From Phlebiopsis flavidoalba (taxonomy: Eukaryota; Basidiomycota; Agaricomycetes; Polyporales; Phanerochaetaceae), in NCBI GenBank assembly GCA_035772785.1, contig JAOCPU010000013.1, forward strand, positions 186,001 to 250,000: a stretch of DNA of 64,000 nt, read 5' to 3'. The first letter of the stretch is position 1. Each line of letters begins with the position of its first letter. Below the pieces are notes generated by a model that searched no databases, was not told the origin of the DNA, and saw only the letters and a program-made list of their open reading frames with translations. The translations under genes were made by a program, and so were the position numbers. Positions 16,591 through 29,400 of this stretch are shown here, piece by piece.

Positions 16591-17590
16591 GTATCTATTG
16601 CTACCACAGGCCGCTCCCCACTGTGTGCCGTGGGTTCAGCCTCGTAAATTTGGCCGACCATTCTCCCGCCAGCTCTTCAACGCCCAAGCCCTGTGGACTC
16701 GAATGCTCATGAAGGCGCTCCGAACTTCACGATCTTCGCGCACTTTTCCGCGCCGACAGCCTTCCGTGCCATGAACTACCCGGCTGCGAACTGGACAAAG
16801 TCTTTCTTCAAAGCCTTTGCGGGCCGGCTTTCGGAGCGAGGGAGAGCGCATCTCAAGAGTTTCGCTGCTACACGTCAAAGGATGGTTTCCAGACCAACAA
16901 ACGACGTGGGACCACATTCTCGTACACGTAGGTTCGCACGTGGAGCAACGCGTCCCTTTCAATGCGACAATGGCGATCGAATGGTGCAGTGCACGCGCGC
17001 GCGGCCTGCTGACCGTTTGTTCCTGACTTCACCCGCTAACGTGGCGTAGCAGCGGTATGAGGTGTTCCGGTCCGGCAACAAGAACGAGTGCAATGAGCAT
17101 ATGGTCTAGCCACGTTGGGATCAAGCCATACTCATCATGCCCATCTGTGCACCTCTTGTCGACAAGAGGTTCGTCCTCCGCCAGGATCTCCTGAAGAAGG
17201 CACATCAAGGTAACCCATGGAGCCGTGCCCGAGCAGTTGGCCCGACCGCCGCAAGAAACCGAGGCTTGATGGCGGAAGCTCCCGCTCCAGAGGTCTTGTG
17301 CAGGGAGAGTTGATGTCCGTGTGACGACTAGTGGCTTTTTTTGGTAATCGAGTGTACAGTTTGTCTACGGTGTCGACTCTAAACATTATATGCCCTCCTG
17401 CTCGGCGTGACGTGTTGTGACGCGACATCACACCATCAACTCTGTGTGACGGGTTACATCGTGACGGTGCGAACGAAAGCGCACAGAGCCTGAGAACGTC
17501 TGCCATTTACTCTCACCTCAACACCCCCTATGTCGACTCACGAGGCGGTCAACGGTCGCCGCACCCACTGCGGGACTCGGATGTGTGGAA
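16591..17590 (+). other. Unassigned interval with scattered ORFs
   Basis: Overlapping plus-strand frames at 16693-17049 and 16463-16774 could be a 3' continuation of the upstream uncharacterised gene, but stops in every frame prevent a model. After 17050 I see no coding signal. A perfect 20-bp palindrome lies at 17151-17170, about 420 bp upstream of the RNPS1-like gene. Confidence 0.3.
17151..17170. repeat. 20-bp perfect palindrome
   Basis: Half-site ACCTCTTGTC followed at once by its exact reverse complement, with no spacer. It lies in noncoding sequence upstream of the RNPS1-like gene. It could bind a dimeric factor or be chance; the core TTGTCGACAA recurs at 13813-13822. Confidence 0.75.
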
Positions 17591-18532
17591 ATGGACGGAA
17601 GCGGAAGAATGGACAAGCCGCACGCAAAAGTTGTCGTGGTCACCAATCTTACACGAAATGTTCGTAGAGGCGCACCTTCAAACCATATTCAGTTTCTACG
17701 GAGAGATTACCGAAGATTGATCTACCGCTGTTTGGAAAATGTGAGTCTACTGAGCTTTGGTAGTGTGTAATTTGTCCAACCCTAGGACTCAGCTGGTCAA
17801 AATAGAGGCAAGGCTGCCCTCGAACTATGCGGACGTCCACGTCTGCACACCGCGCTGCATCCACCATGAACGGTGGCCAGCTGGACGGTGTGCAATCCTC
17901 ACAGGTCGAACTCTCCCGAAACTACCTGGTCCGCTTCGCGCTCGCGCTCTGCATCAGCCCACCACCACCCCGCGCTCGGAAACGGCCGAGACAGGCCTCG
18001 CTCGTTCTCCCGCTCACCCTCTCGGCTGCCCGCTCATGCGCTCGTTCCACCACCACCACCACCCGCGCTTTGGCTAACGTACGGCCGCGCGACCGTGAGC
18101 GCGACCGCTTCGACAGCTACCGTTGGTGTCCCGCGGAGGCGGAGGATACGGCCGCCGCGGCCCACCCCCACGCGACACCTACCGTCCATACTCTCGTTCG
18201 CGCTCGCGCGACCAGTCCGCCGTGGTGATCGGATCCCGCCACACGCAGACGGTCACGCCAAGTCTACGAAACGCGGCTTTGGCACCGGCTTCCGTCGGTC
18301 GGGTCGCGCTCGCGCAGCAGTTACTGTTTTTTTTTCATACTCGTGCGCTCCAGCCGGTCTGGACGTAGGTCCCTCACTCCGGCGCTCGCGCACGCGCTCC
18401 ATGTCTATTCGTCGTATTCGAGGTACTCGCGCAGCCGCAGCCGCACGCGCTCGCCCAGTCGTGGAAGGAGAAGCTCCAGCCGTGATGATATCAGGGACAG
18501 CAGTCGTCCAGGATGTCTACCCCCGCCGTTAA
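17591..18532 (+). CDS. RNPS1-like SR protein with one RRM (exon-junction/splicing factor)
   Basis: RNA-binding protein with an N-terminal RRM and a long RS-type tail, like RNPS1, an exon-junction-complex accessory protein acting in nuclear splicing. RRM: VVVVTNLTRNVR (RNP2-like), ITKIDLPLFGK, GQNRGKAALEYADV (RNP1 region) and STMNGGQLDG. An intron at about 17741-17793 splits the domain. The tail is dense in Arg, Ser, Asp and Gly (PRDRERDRFDSYR, GGGGYGRRGPPPRDTYRPYS). The start at 17591 is chosen because MDGSGRMDKPHAK leads directly into the RRM; 17531 is an alternative. Extra bases are evident at 17666 and 17712, and several more fall between 17820 and 17930. This is one of the most error-dense stretches. 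The stop is at about 18532, 188 bp from the end of NPC1 on the other strand. Confidence 0.78.
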
Positions 18533-18720
18533 AGTCACCTGAAAGGGACGTTTCAACCCCCACCCCCGTGCATTCTTGCTACCATGTATCGCCTTCTCTG
18601 TTGCTATATTGCGAACTAAAATACGGAATAATACATCACCGTCAGCTTCAATACGTGTGCAGAGTAGGTGCTAAGAGTGTGGGCATAATGAATTCTCAGA
18701 AGGTGATTTATGGCTGTAGA

Positions 18721-21700
18721 TCAGTCGCTGACCCGAGTCGTCGTGACGGCGAGGATAGGGGCCTGCGACACACTGATTAATCATCTGTCAACGCTTTTGA
18801 GTGATCAGGACTACTCACCGTTTATACTCGTAATCATTGCGAATATCCATGAGACATCCACTCTCTCGCTCAGCCTTTCAGGGCTGCGGATGGAAACCAG
18901 GGCCGCCGGCGCAGGCTGAGAACAACGGGAAGTAAAACAAGACCGTGCAGAGAAGTTCGGAGAGGTATGAGCGTAATCACACATCCTGAAGTAGTAAATC
19001 TTAAACACCCGAATGAGTCTCGTTCGCAGTTAGATCACTATCAGGCCACTCACTCCCAAAATCATTGGAATGAGTCAGGGCAAGGACGGACATGCCAATG
19101 AGTTTCGTGAAAGTGATGTCCCGAATAGCAACCGACGGGGCCCACGTCAACAAGGGGCTGTCCACATCCGTTCGTCTCGCTCTCCTTTTGACCCGCGGGA
19201 TGGTCTATAGGCAGCCCCGAGCCAGAGCTCATGAACGCCCTCGCGACATGCGCGCAAAAAATTCGACCGCGATACCCAGAGAGATGACGAGGTTGACGAG
19301 ACTAATCGCGTTGAGACTGATTCCCCAAATGCCCATCACGCCCCATGACGTTGACCACAGTAAGAGCGACGGCACTCGTTGACGATCGTACCCGTCCTCC
19401 ACGACCCAAGCAGAAGGGCAGTGACGATGAGGACCGCAGCCAGACCAAGACCCAGTATCTGCTCCGTGATCGCGACAATGTGTGCGTATTGGTCGAAAGA
19501 AGACGTAATGGAAAGAGTAAGGGAAGACCCTTCATTCCCGTCTGCTCCGATATTTCGTCGGCGATGCGGTGAGCGGCGTGGAAGGAGTTGATGTAGTCAG
19601 CTTCGGACTTGAGAGGAGTGTGGGATGTGCGGAAAGTGAGAGGCGACAATATCAGACCCGTCTTCATTCAAGGCATAGGGCGGTTCCAAAGGAGGCACTT
19701 CCCGGCCAAAGGACATTCTTCGGACGTAGGTGAGATGAGCCACTGTTGTAGGTAGCGCATAAACTCATCGTCCTCTGGGAAGTCCATTCATTGTGATTTC
19801 CATGGGGGATTATGGTCCTGGAAACATGGCTGGCAAACCCGCGGGGACTGCCTCTCTCCACAAAACTTGCTCGGTATCGCGCTTGTTGACGCGACAGCAC
19901 TTCTCATTGGTGGGATTCAGCCAGTTCATGAAGTCGTCCATCCAGGATGCTGTCGGGTCAGGGAGGAATGAGGACTCGGGCCTCTTGCGTTCTGCTTCGA
20001 GGACATTCAGCGACAGAGAAGTCGTCGCATGTAGTGAAACGTCCACACAGCTTCTGTTGTGAAGACCGCTTTGTGACGTCCGCGTCCTGGACAACAAAAA
20101 ATAAACCGGTGTCTTCCAACTTCCAGGTAGTTGTCTATTGCGTCGAACCACTTGATAAGATACGAGTCCGAGGGTAGAGCAAGGCGTTTATCTAGAGACA
20201 TGAGCCCGCGACCCTGCTCGATCTGTTTTGCGCGACTCACCGAAGACCGAGTTGAATATGCTGTATGGAGATGATAGAGCATACCAAGAGACCCAGTGAA
20301 CGAAAGAAGCACAGCCCCTTTCACAACAGGCTTGAGGAGGAAGGGTGCATAACGACGACGGAAAAAACTTCCCCGAGTGTACCAAGACCGCTGGGAGTCG
20401 GCGGAGCCGGATCTCTGAGCTGAATTCGAGGTGGAACCCGGACACAAGGGAAGCAGTCTACTCGACTTGGCCTGTAAAAGCAACGCTAAGGCATGGCTGT
20501 AAATGATCCATCTTTTGCACGTACCTCAACGCGTTGTTGGTCAAGAGTTAATGCGCTAATGAACACAGTGACTTGGAGGGCAGCATTAAGCAACACACTA
20601 CCCGCCGCATACAGCGCGAAGTTTCGCACAGCCGGCATCGGGACGATGGCTCCCAAAGCGAATGCTACAAACTCGGTGATGGTGCTGAGCATAATCGAAG
20701 GCCCCATTTTCGCGAGTGTCCGGGCGACCCGTTCTTCGACTGGTAGATACATGAGCATAGACTCTGCGTCTACCGAGTCATCGTGGGACTGCGAAGGGTC
20801 GATTGGGATACGCTCGAGCGGGATGGAGACAAAGGGGTTTTGTCCGCCCACATTAGCGACTGTAGATGCGTTCGGTCCATGCAGAAGGGTTTGACGGTCC
20901 ATCTCATGCACGAGGATGAAAACGTTGTCAACGCCGACTGCGAGAACAAGGAATGGAATGACTTCTGCGATGATGAGGGTTGCCCGGACTCCCGAGGATT
21001 GAGAAGAAGCCCGATCGACGCCGAAACGGAAAGGATTACGAGGGCAAGTGCGAAAAGAGGCCGAGTGTAACCTTTGAACCAATGAAGAGCTTGCGAGGTA
21101 GGCAAGGAAACCATGTTTGGCGAATTGTCGAGAGTCGATAGACATGGTGGACGAGCCAGACGAGGTGAAGATGCGAGGGAAGTTCCTTGCCCACCTGCTC
21201 AGAGAGAGGCAAAAATATTCCCCTCGTCTTCACGTTCCGCGAAGCCACTGCCGAGGCGTCAAGGAAACGTAGAGAACATGGACCAGATACGGAGAGCACG
21301 CCAATCTTTCACATCGGTGTTCGTGCTCTTGTTGAGCTCCTCCTTCAAGCGACACACCGGTTTTTGAAAAGGCGATCTCGAGCCCCGCCTCCTTCCGTGA
21401 TACGCTCGCTGAGGTCTAGAAGGTATTTCCGAAGAGAAAGGGACCTCTCCCACTCCATAGCCTTAGCTTGGACCTTCTGGGTCAAGAGAATCGGAGACGA
21501 CAATGTTATCAACCAGTGCTTCTGAATCAGGTACCTCTTGGATCCGTCTCGGCTGTAGGGATGCCTCCAAGGACCATACTGGGGAGCAAGTGGTTGCCTC
21601 AAAGTCGGGTCGGCATTCCACGGGCGACTGAGCACATTTCAGTAAATGGTCTCGCCATGTGTCGAGGTCGTAATCTTCGAGGCTGTTACCAAACCATCCA

Positions 21701-23494
21701 GCAACAGATTGTACGACGCAAATGCCCCGTCAGGACCCAGGGGCTTGAAACAAACAAACGTCCGACAAGGGTGTACCCCTTTTGGGGAGAGGAGCGCAAT
21801 TCACGTATGTCGGATTCAACGTCGAAACCAATATCGAGATGATCCCAAGTCAGAAACGGGGGTTGTGGGATTGAGTGTGTCGTCAGGTTGGAGGCTGAAA
21901 CCGGGGATGACGGGTGGCAGCAGATGTGACGTATATTTGCTGAGGTCGATAGAAGTGGGACTTCGAAATGTTAGTCGAAATAACTCCTTCTGAATCTTTG
22001 CTCTCTGAGTCGGAGGTGCAACCCAGAGACGAACCTGTTCTGTTTCGAATTGAAAACTTAGTCCATCACACGGTTCAGAACAGCCATGGACCGCGAATAA
22101 CAAGGCAAATGTTTAAACCAAGGGTTGGCTGGCGCTAGCCAATCCTAGTCGGTTAAAACCTCCGCGGAGCAGGAAAGCATTGTAAGGTGTGTCTTGTAGG
22201 GTGGTGCGAGGTTGTAACAGTCTGCGATAGGGATCTAAGCAGTGTGTGCGCCTGCTTACCGCAGTTATGTCCTCGAGTGCGGACTAGCGAGGCGGATTGA
22301 GTCCTCAATGTCGGGGTGTTGTAAGTGAGGATTCCCCAAACAAGGCCACGGAGAAAGCGACCGAGGAGACATGTGTGGTGCTCGACTATCGGGACGCGCG
22401 CAAATTCCGCAGACCGTGCGAATGCGTTCCATAAGGAATTCTCTTTTGCGCCTTCGTATTTGTGAACCCCCCGGTATAAAGATTAGACCACGAAGAATGA
22501 GGCGACTGCCAGCCCATAGTGCACATGATGAGAATCAAGGATAAACAGGAGATTGCAACCGACGTGGAACACGATGGTTCGTTGGCCAGGTGTGTGAGAT
22601 AGGGTGGAAGCGCTTGATATGACGTCCAGGGCAGTCGATACAAGTACACCGCGACTGGCAAAGGTCGTTTGTCCACTGGGGGTGGGGGGGGGGTGCAGAT
22701 TTTCCGAGGGTTGTGTCGAATGGGGCTGCTTATGTCATTGGTCACCTCAGCGTGGGAAGTTGATCTGAAACGGTGCTGCGCATGTGGTCCTCTTCACTCA
22801 ATCCCATGAACTGGAAGAAACCCAGGTAGTGCGCCTTTGCGCGCTCGGCTCCAATTATGTCCATGCGATACCCTTTCGTCGAGCCACCTGAATACTCTGC
22901 AGTGCTGGTCGGGAGAATAAGTGGCCCGTATCCAACTTGCTGCCGGGCGAACTGGTAATAATGTCAGTCCGACTATTACGGTGCGTTTTAGATGCCATGA
23001 CGGACTTCTGAAGGACTGCTTGTAACATTTATTAATGTGGGCTTGGTCGGAGCGACGAGCAGGTGAATGTACGACCAGAAATTATAAGCCTGAGTTTTAG
23101 TGATTGCGACAGTGCGGGTGGGCAAGATGCTATCAGAAGCTGGTAGTGCTCCGCCGGCACCGCTGAGGTTGTCTGCGTGACTGTTTCAAGCTGGTCGCGT
23201 TGAAAGATAATCAGCATGTAGGGACCCTGACAGCAAATTCGGGCGCCGCAGGCAGGGATATTCTAACAGTGTCGCTGATCAACATCGGTTCTCCTACACT
23301 TTATGTCTTGCATATTCAGCACGTCACGAAGGTCATAGCCTAAGGCAGACACTAGTCCTATCCATTAAGCTTGGTCTCGGTCTGCACGGATACATGGCAA
23401 TGAGCTTTACATGGACCAATTCCTTTGTGCCACGGCAGAGGAGCCTACGCATGAAGGCGTGCAGGTAGATGGCCGCGCATGTTAGCCTGCCCAT
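18721..23494 (-). CDS. NCR1: Niemann-Pick C1-like sterol transporter (RND family)
   Basis: Large polytopic vacuolar/lysosomal membrane protein that moves sterols out of the lumen. The N-terminus from the ATG at 23494 holds a hydrophobic leader, then the Cys-rich luminal domain (IASCP near 23.1 kb, STKGYRMDIIGAERAKAHYL at about 22.85 kb). The sterol-sensing domain is clear at 20.5-21.1 kb: LIIAEVIPFLVLAVGVDNVF, ILVHEMDRQTLLHG, RTLAKMGPSIMLSTITEF and FALGAIVPMPAVRNFALYA. The second luminal domain follows (WFDAIDNYLEVG, SWMDDFMNWLNPTNEKCC). The C-terminal membrane block at 18.8-19.4 kb includes SEADYINSFHAAHRIADEIS, ALTVVNVMG and KIYYFRM. The C-terminus has an intron near 18769-18822 and a short acidic-type tail ending about 18721. 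The 21.1-23.5 kb half has many frame breaks; the SSD part is clean. Orthology to yeast Ncr1 is inferred from motif order. Confidence 0.9.
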
Positions 23495-23826
23495 GGTTTG
23501 CTGACAAGCTCTGGAACTCTGAAATGTGTAAGACTATGCGGGGGTGATCTGGTGGGGAGGATGGTTCCCAAGCGTAAAAGCTCCAGAGCCAAAAGAAAAA
23601 AGTGGGGATGGAGGTCAGTTCCAGACGAGGGCCCGCCCGAAGCGCAGGTACGGCAGAGGCGAATGAGTGTCGCGCGTAGACGCCCTGACGCGACGTCAAT
23701 GAACCGACCAAACGTGGCCTTGTTGGCGACCCCATTATCGCATGTTTATGGTTTCGTGCTATCGACAAGTGCTTCTTGTGAATAGTACGCTTTCACCTCA
23801 GGCCTTCACCTTGACTAGGACTGCTT
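23495..23826. promoter_or_regulatory. Bidirectional promoter region NPC1 / DPH1
   Basis: About 330 bp between the start codons of two head-to-head genes. It must hold both promoters and 5' leaders. No obvious TATA box is seen. Confidence 0.5.
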
Positions 23827-25790
23827 ATGGAGGAATCTAGCAATTAATCAGAGGCAAAGACTCCGAAAAGCTTCGTCCTCTGCTTCGAAACCTCTCTCAA
23901 ACGCTTTGTGGGCAGCAAAGCTGCACCTTCTCGAGGTGCTTGGCCTCTTTCCTTGTGCCGTGAGCAAACCAAATCCACTCATGACATTTTACAAGACGTG
24001 CAGCTTCAATGGCAGCCATAACGTCACTGCCTTCGCAACTCACTCTTTCGAAATACACACTGACTATTCATCACATACGGAAGAACAATGCCAAGGAAGA
24101 TGGTGGCGCGCTGTGCACATTGCCAGAGGGTCTGGCAGATGGTTTTTGTGTGCTTTGCACTATAGCGGATATCGTTGAACGGTGCGCAGGTGATTTGCAC
24201 CCAGGAGATTGGTATCTCTACCTGGTAAATTGAAGTACTGTGCACTAGGTTTACATCCTGCGGCTCCGACACCGTCATCATGGGAGACGTGACAATAACG
24301 GAGCCTGCTGCAACTTGATGATTTTTACTGCGAGTAGCTCGGGCCTGCGATATGCTCGTCCATTATGGAACATAGCTGTCTCGGTACGTACATAGAGTTT
24401 GTGCAGCTTTACTTATATACTAACATGACAGTAGTAAACCCATGACCGAGACTACTATCAAAACTCTTTACGTCTTCGTCGGAGATCGGCATTGACTCCA
24501 TATCATCTATCTCAGACCATCCGTCCTCATTTTCCAACTGATAAAAGGAAATGTTCAAGAAATACTGTTGGACTCGGAGGAGGAGGCTAGGCAGATACCC
24601 GCTGGCTTGCCGATTGGCCCTGCGGCCACAAAAAGCATTTACTGAATAGAGGGCGTGGAGCGTTCTCCGTCGAGCGAAGATTCCGGATCGTCGACCTGCA
24701 AGTCTCTCAGGAACCGGGATCATTGCTCTCCAGAGTCACACCCCGTCTCGCTCTCGTATCTACCATCCAAAATTTAGTCGCCGCTCTTGCTCGACTCGAA
24801 GGACGATACTCACAACGGACTGGTCTGACCCGCGTTCTGACAAGCTGTTGGGAGAACGGAGAAGCACCCAGCGGAGAGCTTGAGCTTGGTCGGCCAAAAC
24901 TACAACTTCCACTCCGGGAAATACGAGAGGCGGACGATCACACCTCGCTCAAAAACCTATTGTCACCAACGGTGAAATCCTCAAGATGCACTGCAGCCCT
25001 ATCTAAGCGAAGATGTCGACGCACTCATGTGAGTTTGCCATTGTCCAGCCTCTTTCTTCCGCATCTCATGACGATGACTAGAATATCTTGGAGACGGTCG
25101 CTTTTCACCGGAATCTATCATGATCGCTAGATCCCACTGTTCCTGCCTTCCGATACGATCCCTACTCGAAGAAGCTAACCCGAGAACGGTACAATCACAC
25201 TGAAATGCGAACTGTAGACGGCACGAAGCGTGTTCAAGCTGCTCGTCGAAGCATCGATTGTTTCTTGCATCATCTACCAGTCATTCGGGCGCAGGACGAA
25301 GTTGTTCACCCCACAGGGTCAAGAGCCGCCTCTCTGGGGAGTTGTTCTGGGTACCCTTGGGTATGACAGGGCAGCTTCAAACAGATGCCAGGCAATCAAC
25401 ACGTACATCAGCTTTCATCATCGCCCACGACCCGATCCGTACATGCCCATACTACTCTCCTGAGGCACTACGGCGCCCGCTAAGTGCTATCCCTGTTCAT
25501 ATCAAACCCAGTAAAATCTCGGGACAGTTCCGTGACCGACGTCAGTCGCCAAGATGATTGGTCCATCGACTAGGCCTTTGGGAGTATAATGCGTTCGGAG
25601 AAAACGCCCCGCTTCAGTCCTTAACGAAGAGCTGACGTTCCGTCCGTGTGCGGAAGGCCGGTTTTGTTCGGGACTGTGGAGCGAGGGAAGTAAGAACATG
25701 GGCGGCGAGAATGAGGCGAATACATGTCTATCCCATGGAATTTCTACGCGCCCGCCAGGTACGCCCGTGAGCATGGGTCAATCTCAGACG
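23827..25790 (+). CDS. DPH1: Diphthamide synthase subunit Dph1 (2-(3-amino-3-carboxypropyl)histidine synthase)
   Basis: Radical-SAM-type [4Fe-4S] enzyme that, with Dph2, transfers the 3-amino-3-carboxypropyl group of SAM to the diphthamide histidine of eEF2 (first step of diphthamide synthesis, cytosol). Signature pieces in order on the plus strand: RFVGSKAA near 23.9 kb; [11 protein letters not shown] (24.07 kb); [18 protein letters not shown] (24.28 kb, holding the first cluster cysteine); LALVSTIQ and [10 protein letters not shown] (24.75 kb); an [16 protein letters not shown] segment (about 25.0 kb; the GCT region with the second cysteine) before a GTGAGT intron; [28 protein letters not shown] (25.15 kb); LGTLG (25.35 kb); and a tail with an EYPMEFYA-like end near 25.74 kb. 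Frame changes are frequent, so no single frame covers more than about 120 codons. The start at 23827 is followed by a premature TAA that I attribute to inserted bases. Confidence 0.82.
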
Positions 25791-26499
25791 AGCATCAAGA
25801 GTGCACATGTATTTGTATTTTACACCATGACAATGTATCCGTAGCCACCGTCTCGTAGCCACATAATGTAGCCTGCACAAAAATCTTATGCTGTTTTGTA
25901 TCATGTTGCAATTAACTTCTCAATGTAATGTCCAAACCATGAGGAACGACCAGGTCTGGCCCACACCTTGAAACAAAGGAAATCGCACGATTGTCACCCC
26001 ATAAAAAAAATGTGTAGTGAGCTAAACACATCACAGCCTGTATGAGGCAATATCATTCAAAACTCTGGTCATTGAAACTATCAGCGGGTATAATCGATTG
26101 ACCCACGACTCCCACCCTGTGAAACTTACCCCATATAACGCATCCTAGACTTCGTCAAACGGCCCAAAACCGACCCAGCGTGGAAACGGTACGGACGAGG
26201 CCCTTGTGCATCGGGGAACCCCAAACTTCGGGACTCCATCATCATTATTAGCTCAATCCTTCCAAGGCTATCGCACTACCGTTTATCCAATCCGGATGCG
26301 AGCGCAACGGCAATCACAGGCCGACAGCTCCGCTCCCTCAGAGCTCGAAGGACGATCCGCCTAGCAGGCCGAACTTGGTGAGCGCAGCCATCGTCTTCGG
26401 GCTCATAGTGCTACGAACACAGCGCGGTCAGCACGTCGTACACACATCACCACATAATGAAGAACAGGAAAAGGCCCACCGAACCTCTCAGTTGTTCAG
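25791..26499. other. Intergenic interval between DPH1 and FAR11 3' ends
   Basis: A tail-to-tail gap. Up to about 26100 it is AT-richer and has no coding look, consistent with 3' leaders. 26100-26370 holds a short plus-strand open stretch with no recognisable content. The Far11 C-terminus may extend into the last part. Confidence 0.35.
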
Positions 26500-29400
26500 T
26501 TATCGGCGGGAATATCCACAGCGTCACTACTACCGTGGCTTCCGCGTCCCAGTCAGCGCCTCGTGCGCCCCCCCCCCCCAGAAGCTCGCCTATGGACACG
26601 ATGCTCTCGCTGGGGGATCGCTGACTTGCATGCACGATCATGTTCCCGTCGCGAGCTCGGGGCACGGGAGCTCTGGCTCCACGTCGGACGAGCCCGCCCG
26701 ATGTAGCACGCCTCGACGCCGCCTTTCTGCGCTTCTCCCGAACAAGCCGAGGGTTCTTTATCGGGACAGGTAGCGTCACCTCGTACTGCCATCCGCGCAA
26801 ACGCGATGTCCTCCGTCACGTAGTGCATGAAGATCGTTGGATCGGGCGCGATTGGCGCGCGCAGAGGCGGGAGGACGTCCCTCTGCGTCGACTGTGTTGG
26901 GCGTTGCTCCACCGGGCGGATGAATGCCTGGCAGTAGCTCTATGCCGGGGTGGAGTCCGTCGACGGTGCTGTGAGAGACTCATCGAGCGTCGGTGGCCAC
27001 CTGTAGTGGACTGATGAGCGGCCACCGCGCCGTATCGTTTCGTGTTGTCGTACGTGGTGACCACCGTCAGCGCTATGTGATGCCCAACAGATGCATTGAA
27101 CTGGACAGAATCTTGACGAGGTGCGCAGAGCTTGTGTCGCTGAGCCATAAAAAGACGGCCCGTGTTACACATCATACCTCGTTCTAACCTAGGTTACCAC
27201 AGCGTACTGTGCATCAGACACATCATCCACTTCAATACCAGTGAGACCATTCGTCCCTCAAGTCAGGACGACAATTGAGGTACACGGCAGTGATGACTTG
27301 CATGTTGGCTAAACAGATCCCGTTAGTGTGAAAGGCCGATGGAGCAAGGAAGAGGGCATACACTGTCGCCATTTGCGACCGCAGAAGCAGAATGGGACTT
27401 GGCTTCTTGAATTAACTTCATACATGGAGTTGGAGCATCTGGTGTTGAACTTTCAGGATGCGCTTCACCGCACGGCCTGCCCCACAGATCAGCCATCTGT
27501 ACACACAAATGATAACTTGTGTCGCAAGCAATCACCGAGCTCATTTGTACTGGGACTCCAGCATCCGTATCCGGTGAGAACGGTGCTTCGACAGCTTCTG
27601 CATAATCTTCGCAAAGTGTGATCGCTTGAGAAGAGAAATCTTTCTCCACTGAAAAGTCAAGTGAGCATGTCCGATTTCCTCGTCGCGCTTCTCGCCATTG
27701 GGAAGTACGACGGGCTTCCACAATGGTCTGTCTGGGCGCCTTCTCAGCATCATTCATCGTTCGGGTCGTGTGTGCTCGTGGGATTGCTCGTGAAATGCAG
27801 CTGACAGTATCGGAAGATAACTAGAAGAGTTCGTGGCCGTAAGTCTGACAGAGCAACTACGTGGCAATCATGAGACCTACTTGTTATCCGTGAGTCCAGC
27901 TTGGGAGACGACTGTATTAGCGACCTCCGATTGCAAGCCTGGAACATCTTCAAAATCAATAGCAGACAGTTCGTATCGAGCAAAATTTGTCCCGTAAGTG
28001 GATGGAACTTCATAACACATCTAATTTTCTCACAGTCAGGATAGAACCAGGTGGCCCAGTCCGCAAGGTGGTGCACTCACGCGAGACCTTGAACCATTTG
28101 AGTTGTGTCAGCAGCAGTATCGCAGAGACTGCCTTTGACGTGATTTCGCGATGGCGGGTGCACATCAACGTCGTCCAAGTTCGGCGTGCGCGCCGGGAGG
28201 GGGGAGCTAGAGCTGACAGGCGTCCCGGACACATTCCCGGAATCAATCAGTCTCATTCGGTCCTCCCGCATACAAGGGAACAATCTGGCGGGGGCTTACG
28301 TGAGGTCTGGCCGGGATATCCGCGGTCCTGGCTGCTGGCCTGGAGCCGCGGATGCCGTCACCGTGGCGAGGAGCAGCTTCAGCAAAACGAGCACCCAACC
28401 AGAGAGCACGGGCAGTGATCAGAGCTCTGTCAATGCGCCCGCGTTAACGACGTGACAAAGGCTCCGGGGGTCGGGCGGTGTGGCGCGGACGTAATAGCGT
28501 AGATCTGTTCCACGCTCGCCCACGCGCTAAGAACATTTTTGTCGCTTTGAGGCGATGATAATCCTCTCTGCGCTCGCGCGTGCGTTCTTTCTGTCCGCCG
28601 CATTTTTTCAGGCCTTTGCCATCGCTATCCCTCCGCGGAAGTTCTTAAGGAGCACGACTCTGCAAATCTTGGCGTCCAATTGGGCAATATAACGGCAGCG
28701 TCTCGTTGGTGGCCTCGTCATCCTGTAGGGGGCGGCGGCAGACGACACGCTGAGAAGCGATCAGCATGTTTACGCCCGGCAAGCAGCAGTCCATATGTAA
28801 TAACGCACAGTTCGGGGCAACACGTTGGGCTCAAATGACCTTTTCCCGGTGCCGCGGGCATGCGCTCCGAGCCCCCCCGCTTTCGTTCGTCATACACCTC
28901 CTCTCTGGTCCTCCACATCTGCCAGAGCGAGAGACTGGACATACATGCTGCTTGTGGTAGGAGCTTGTCTGGCCTCGTCCACGCAGTAAGGGCACCAGAG
29001 ACCCGCCCGCGCACCGTCGCCATACTGCTCCCGGGCAGCTGCGAACAGGAGGAACAAGAACGTGGCCCGCGTCTGTGTCGGTCTGGAATTGACTCGCTTC
29101 TTGGGCCTTCGGAGACGGTGGCGGGCGTCCGCGCGGGCGTCGGCTGGCTGTGGCATCCTAAAAGGCCCGAAGCCCGGCTGATTGGGTGTAGAAGGATGGT
29201 CCGTGTGGGGTGTACCGGCGCGGAGACCTGGGTTGGCGAGTACGGAATCGTCATGCTTCGTCAGTGATGCCCGTACCGAGTGCATGGGGAAGAATTAGGG
29301 CTTATGCTAGCTTCGGGGATGGGGGGATAGGTTCGGGGTGCAATGGCAGCCGCTACAGGTCAGGGTGGTGCTCTGCTGTCCGGGAGCGACCTTTGGGTAC

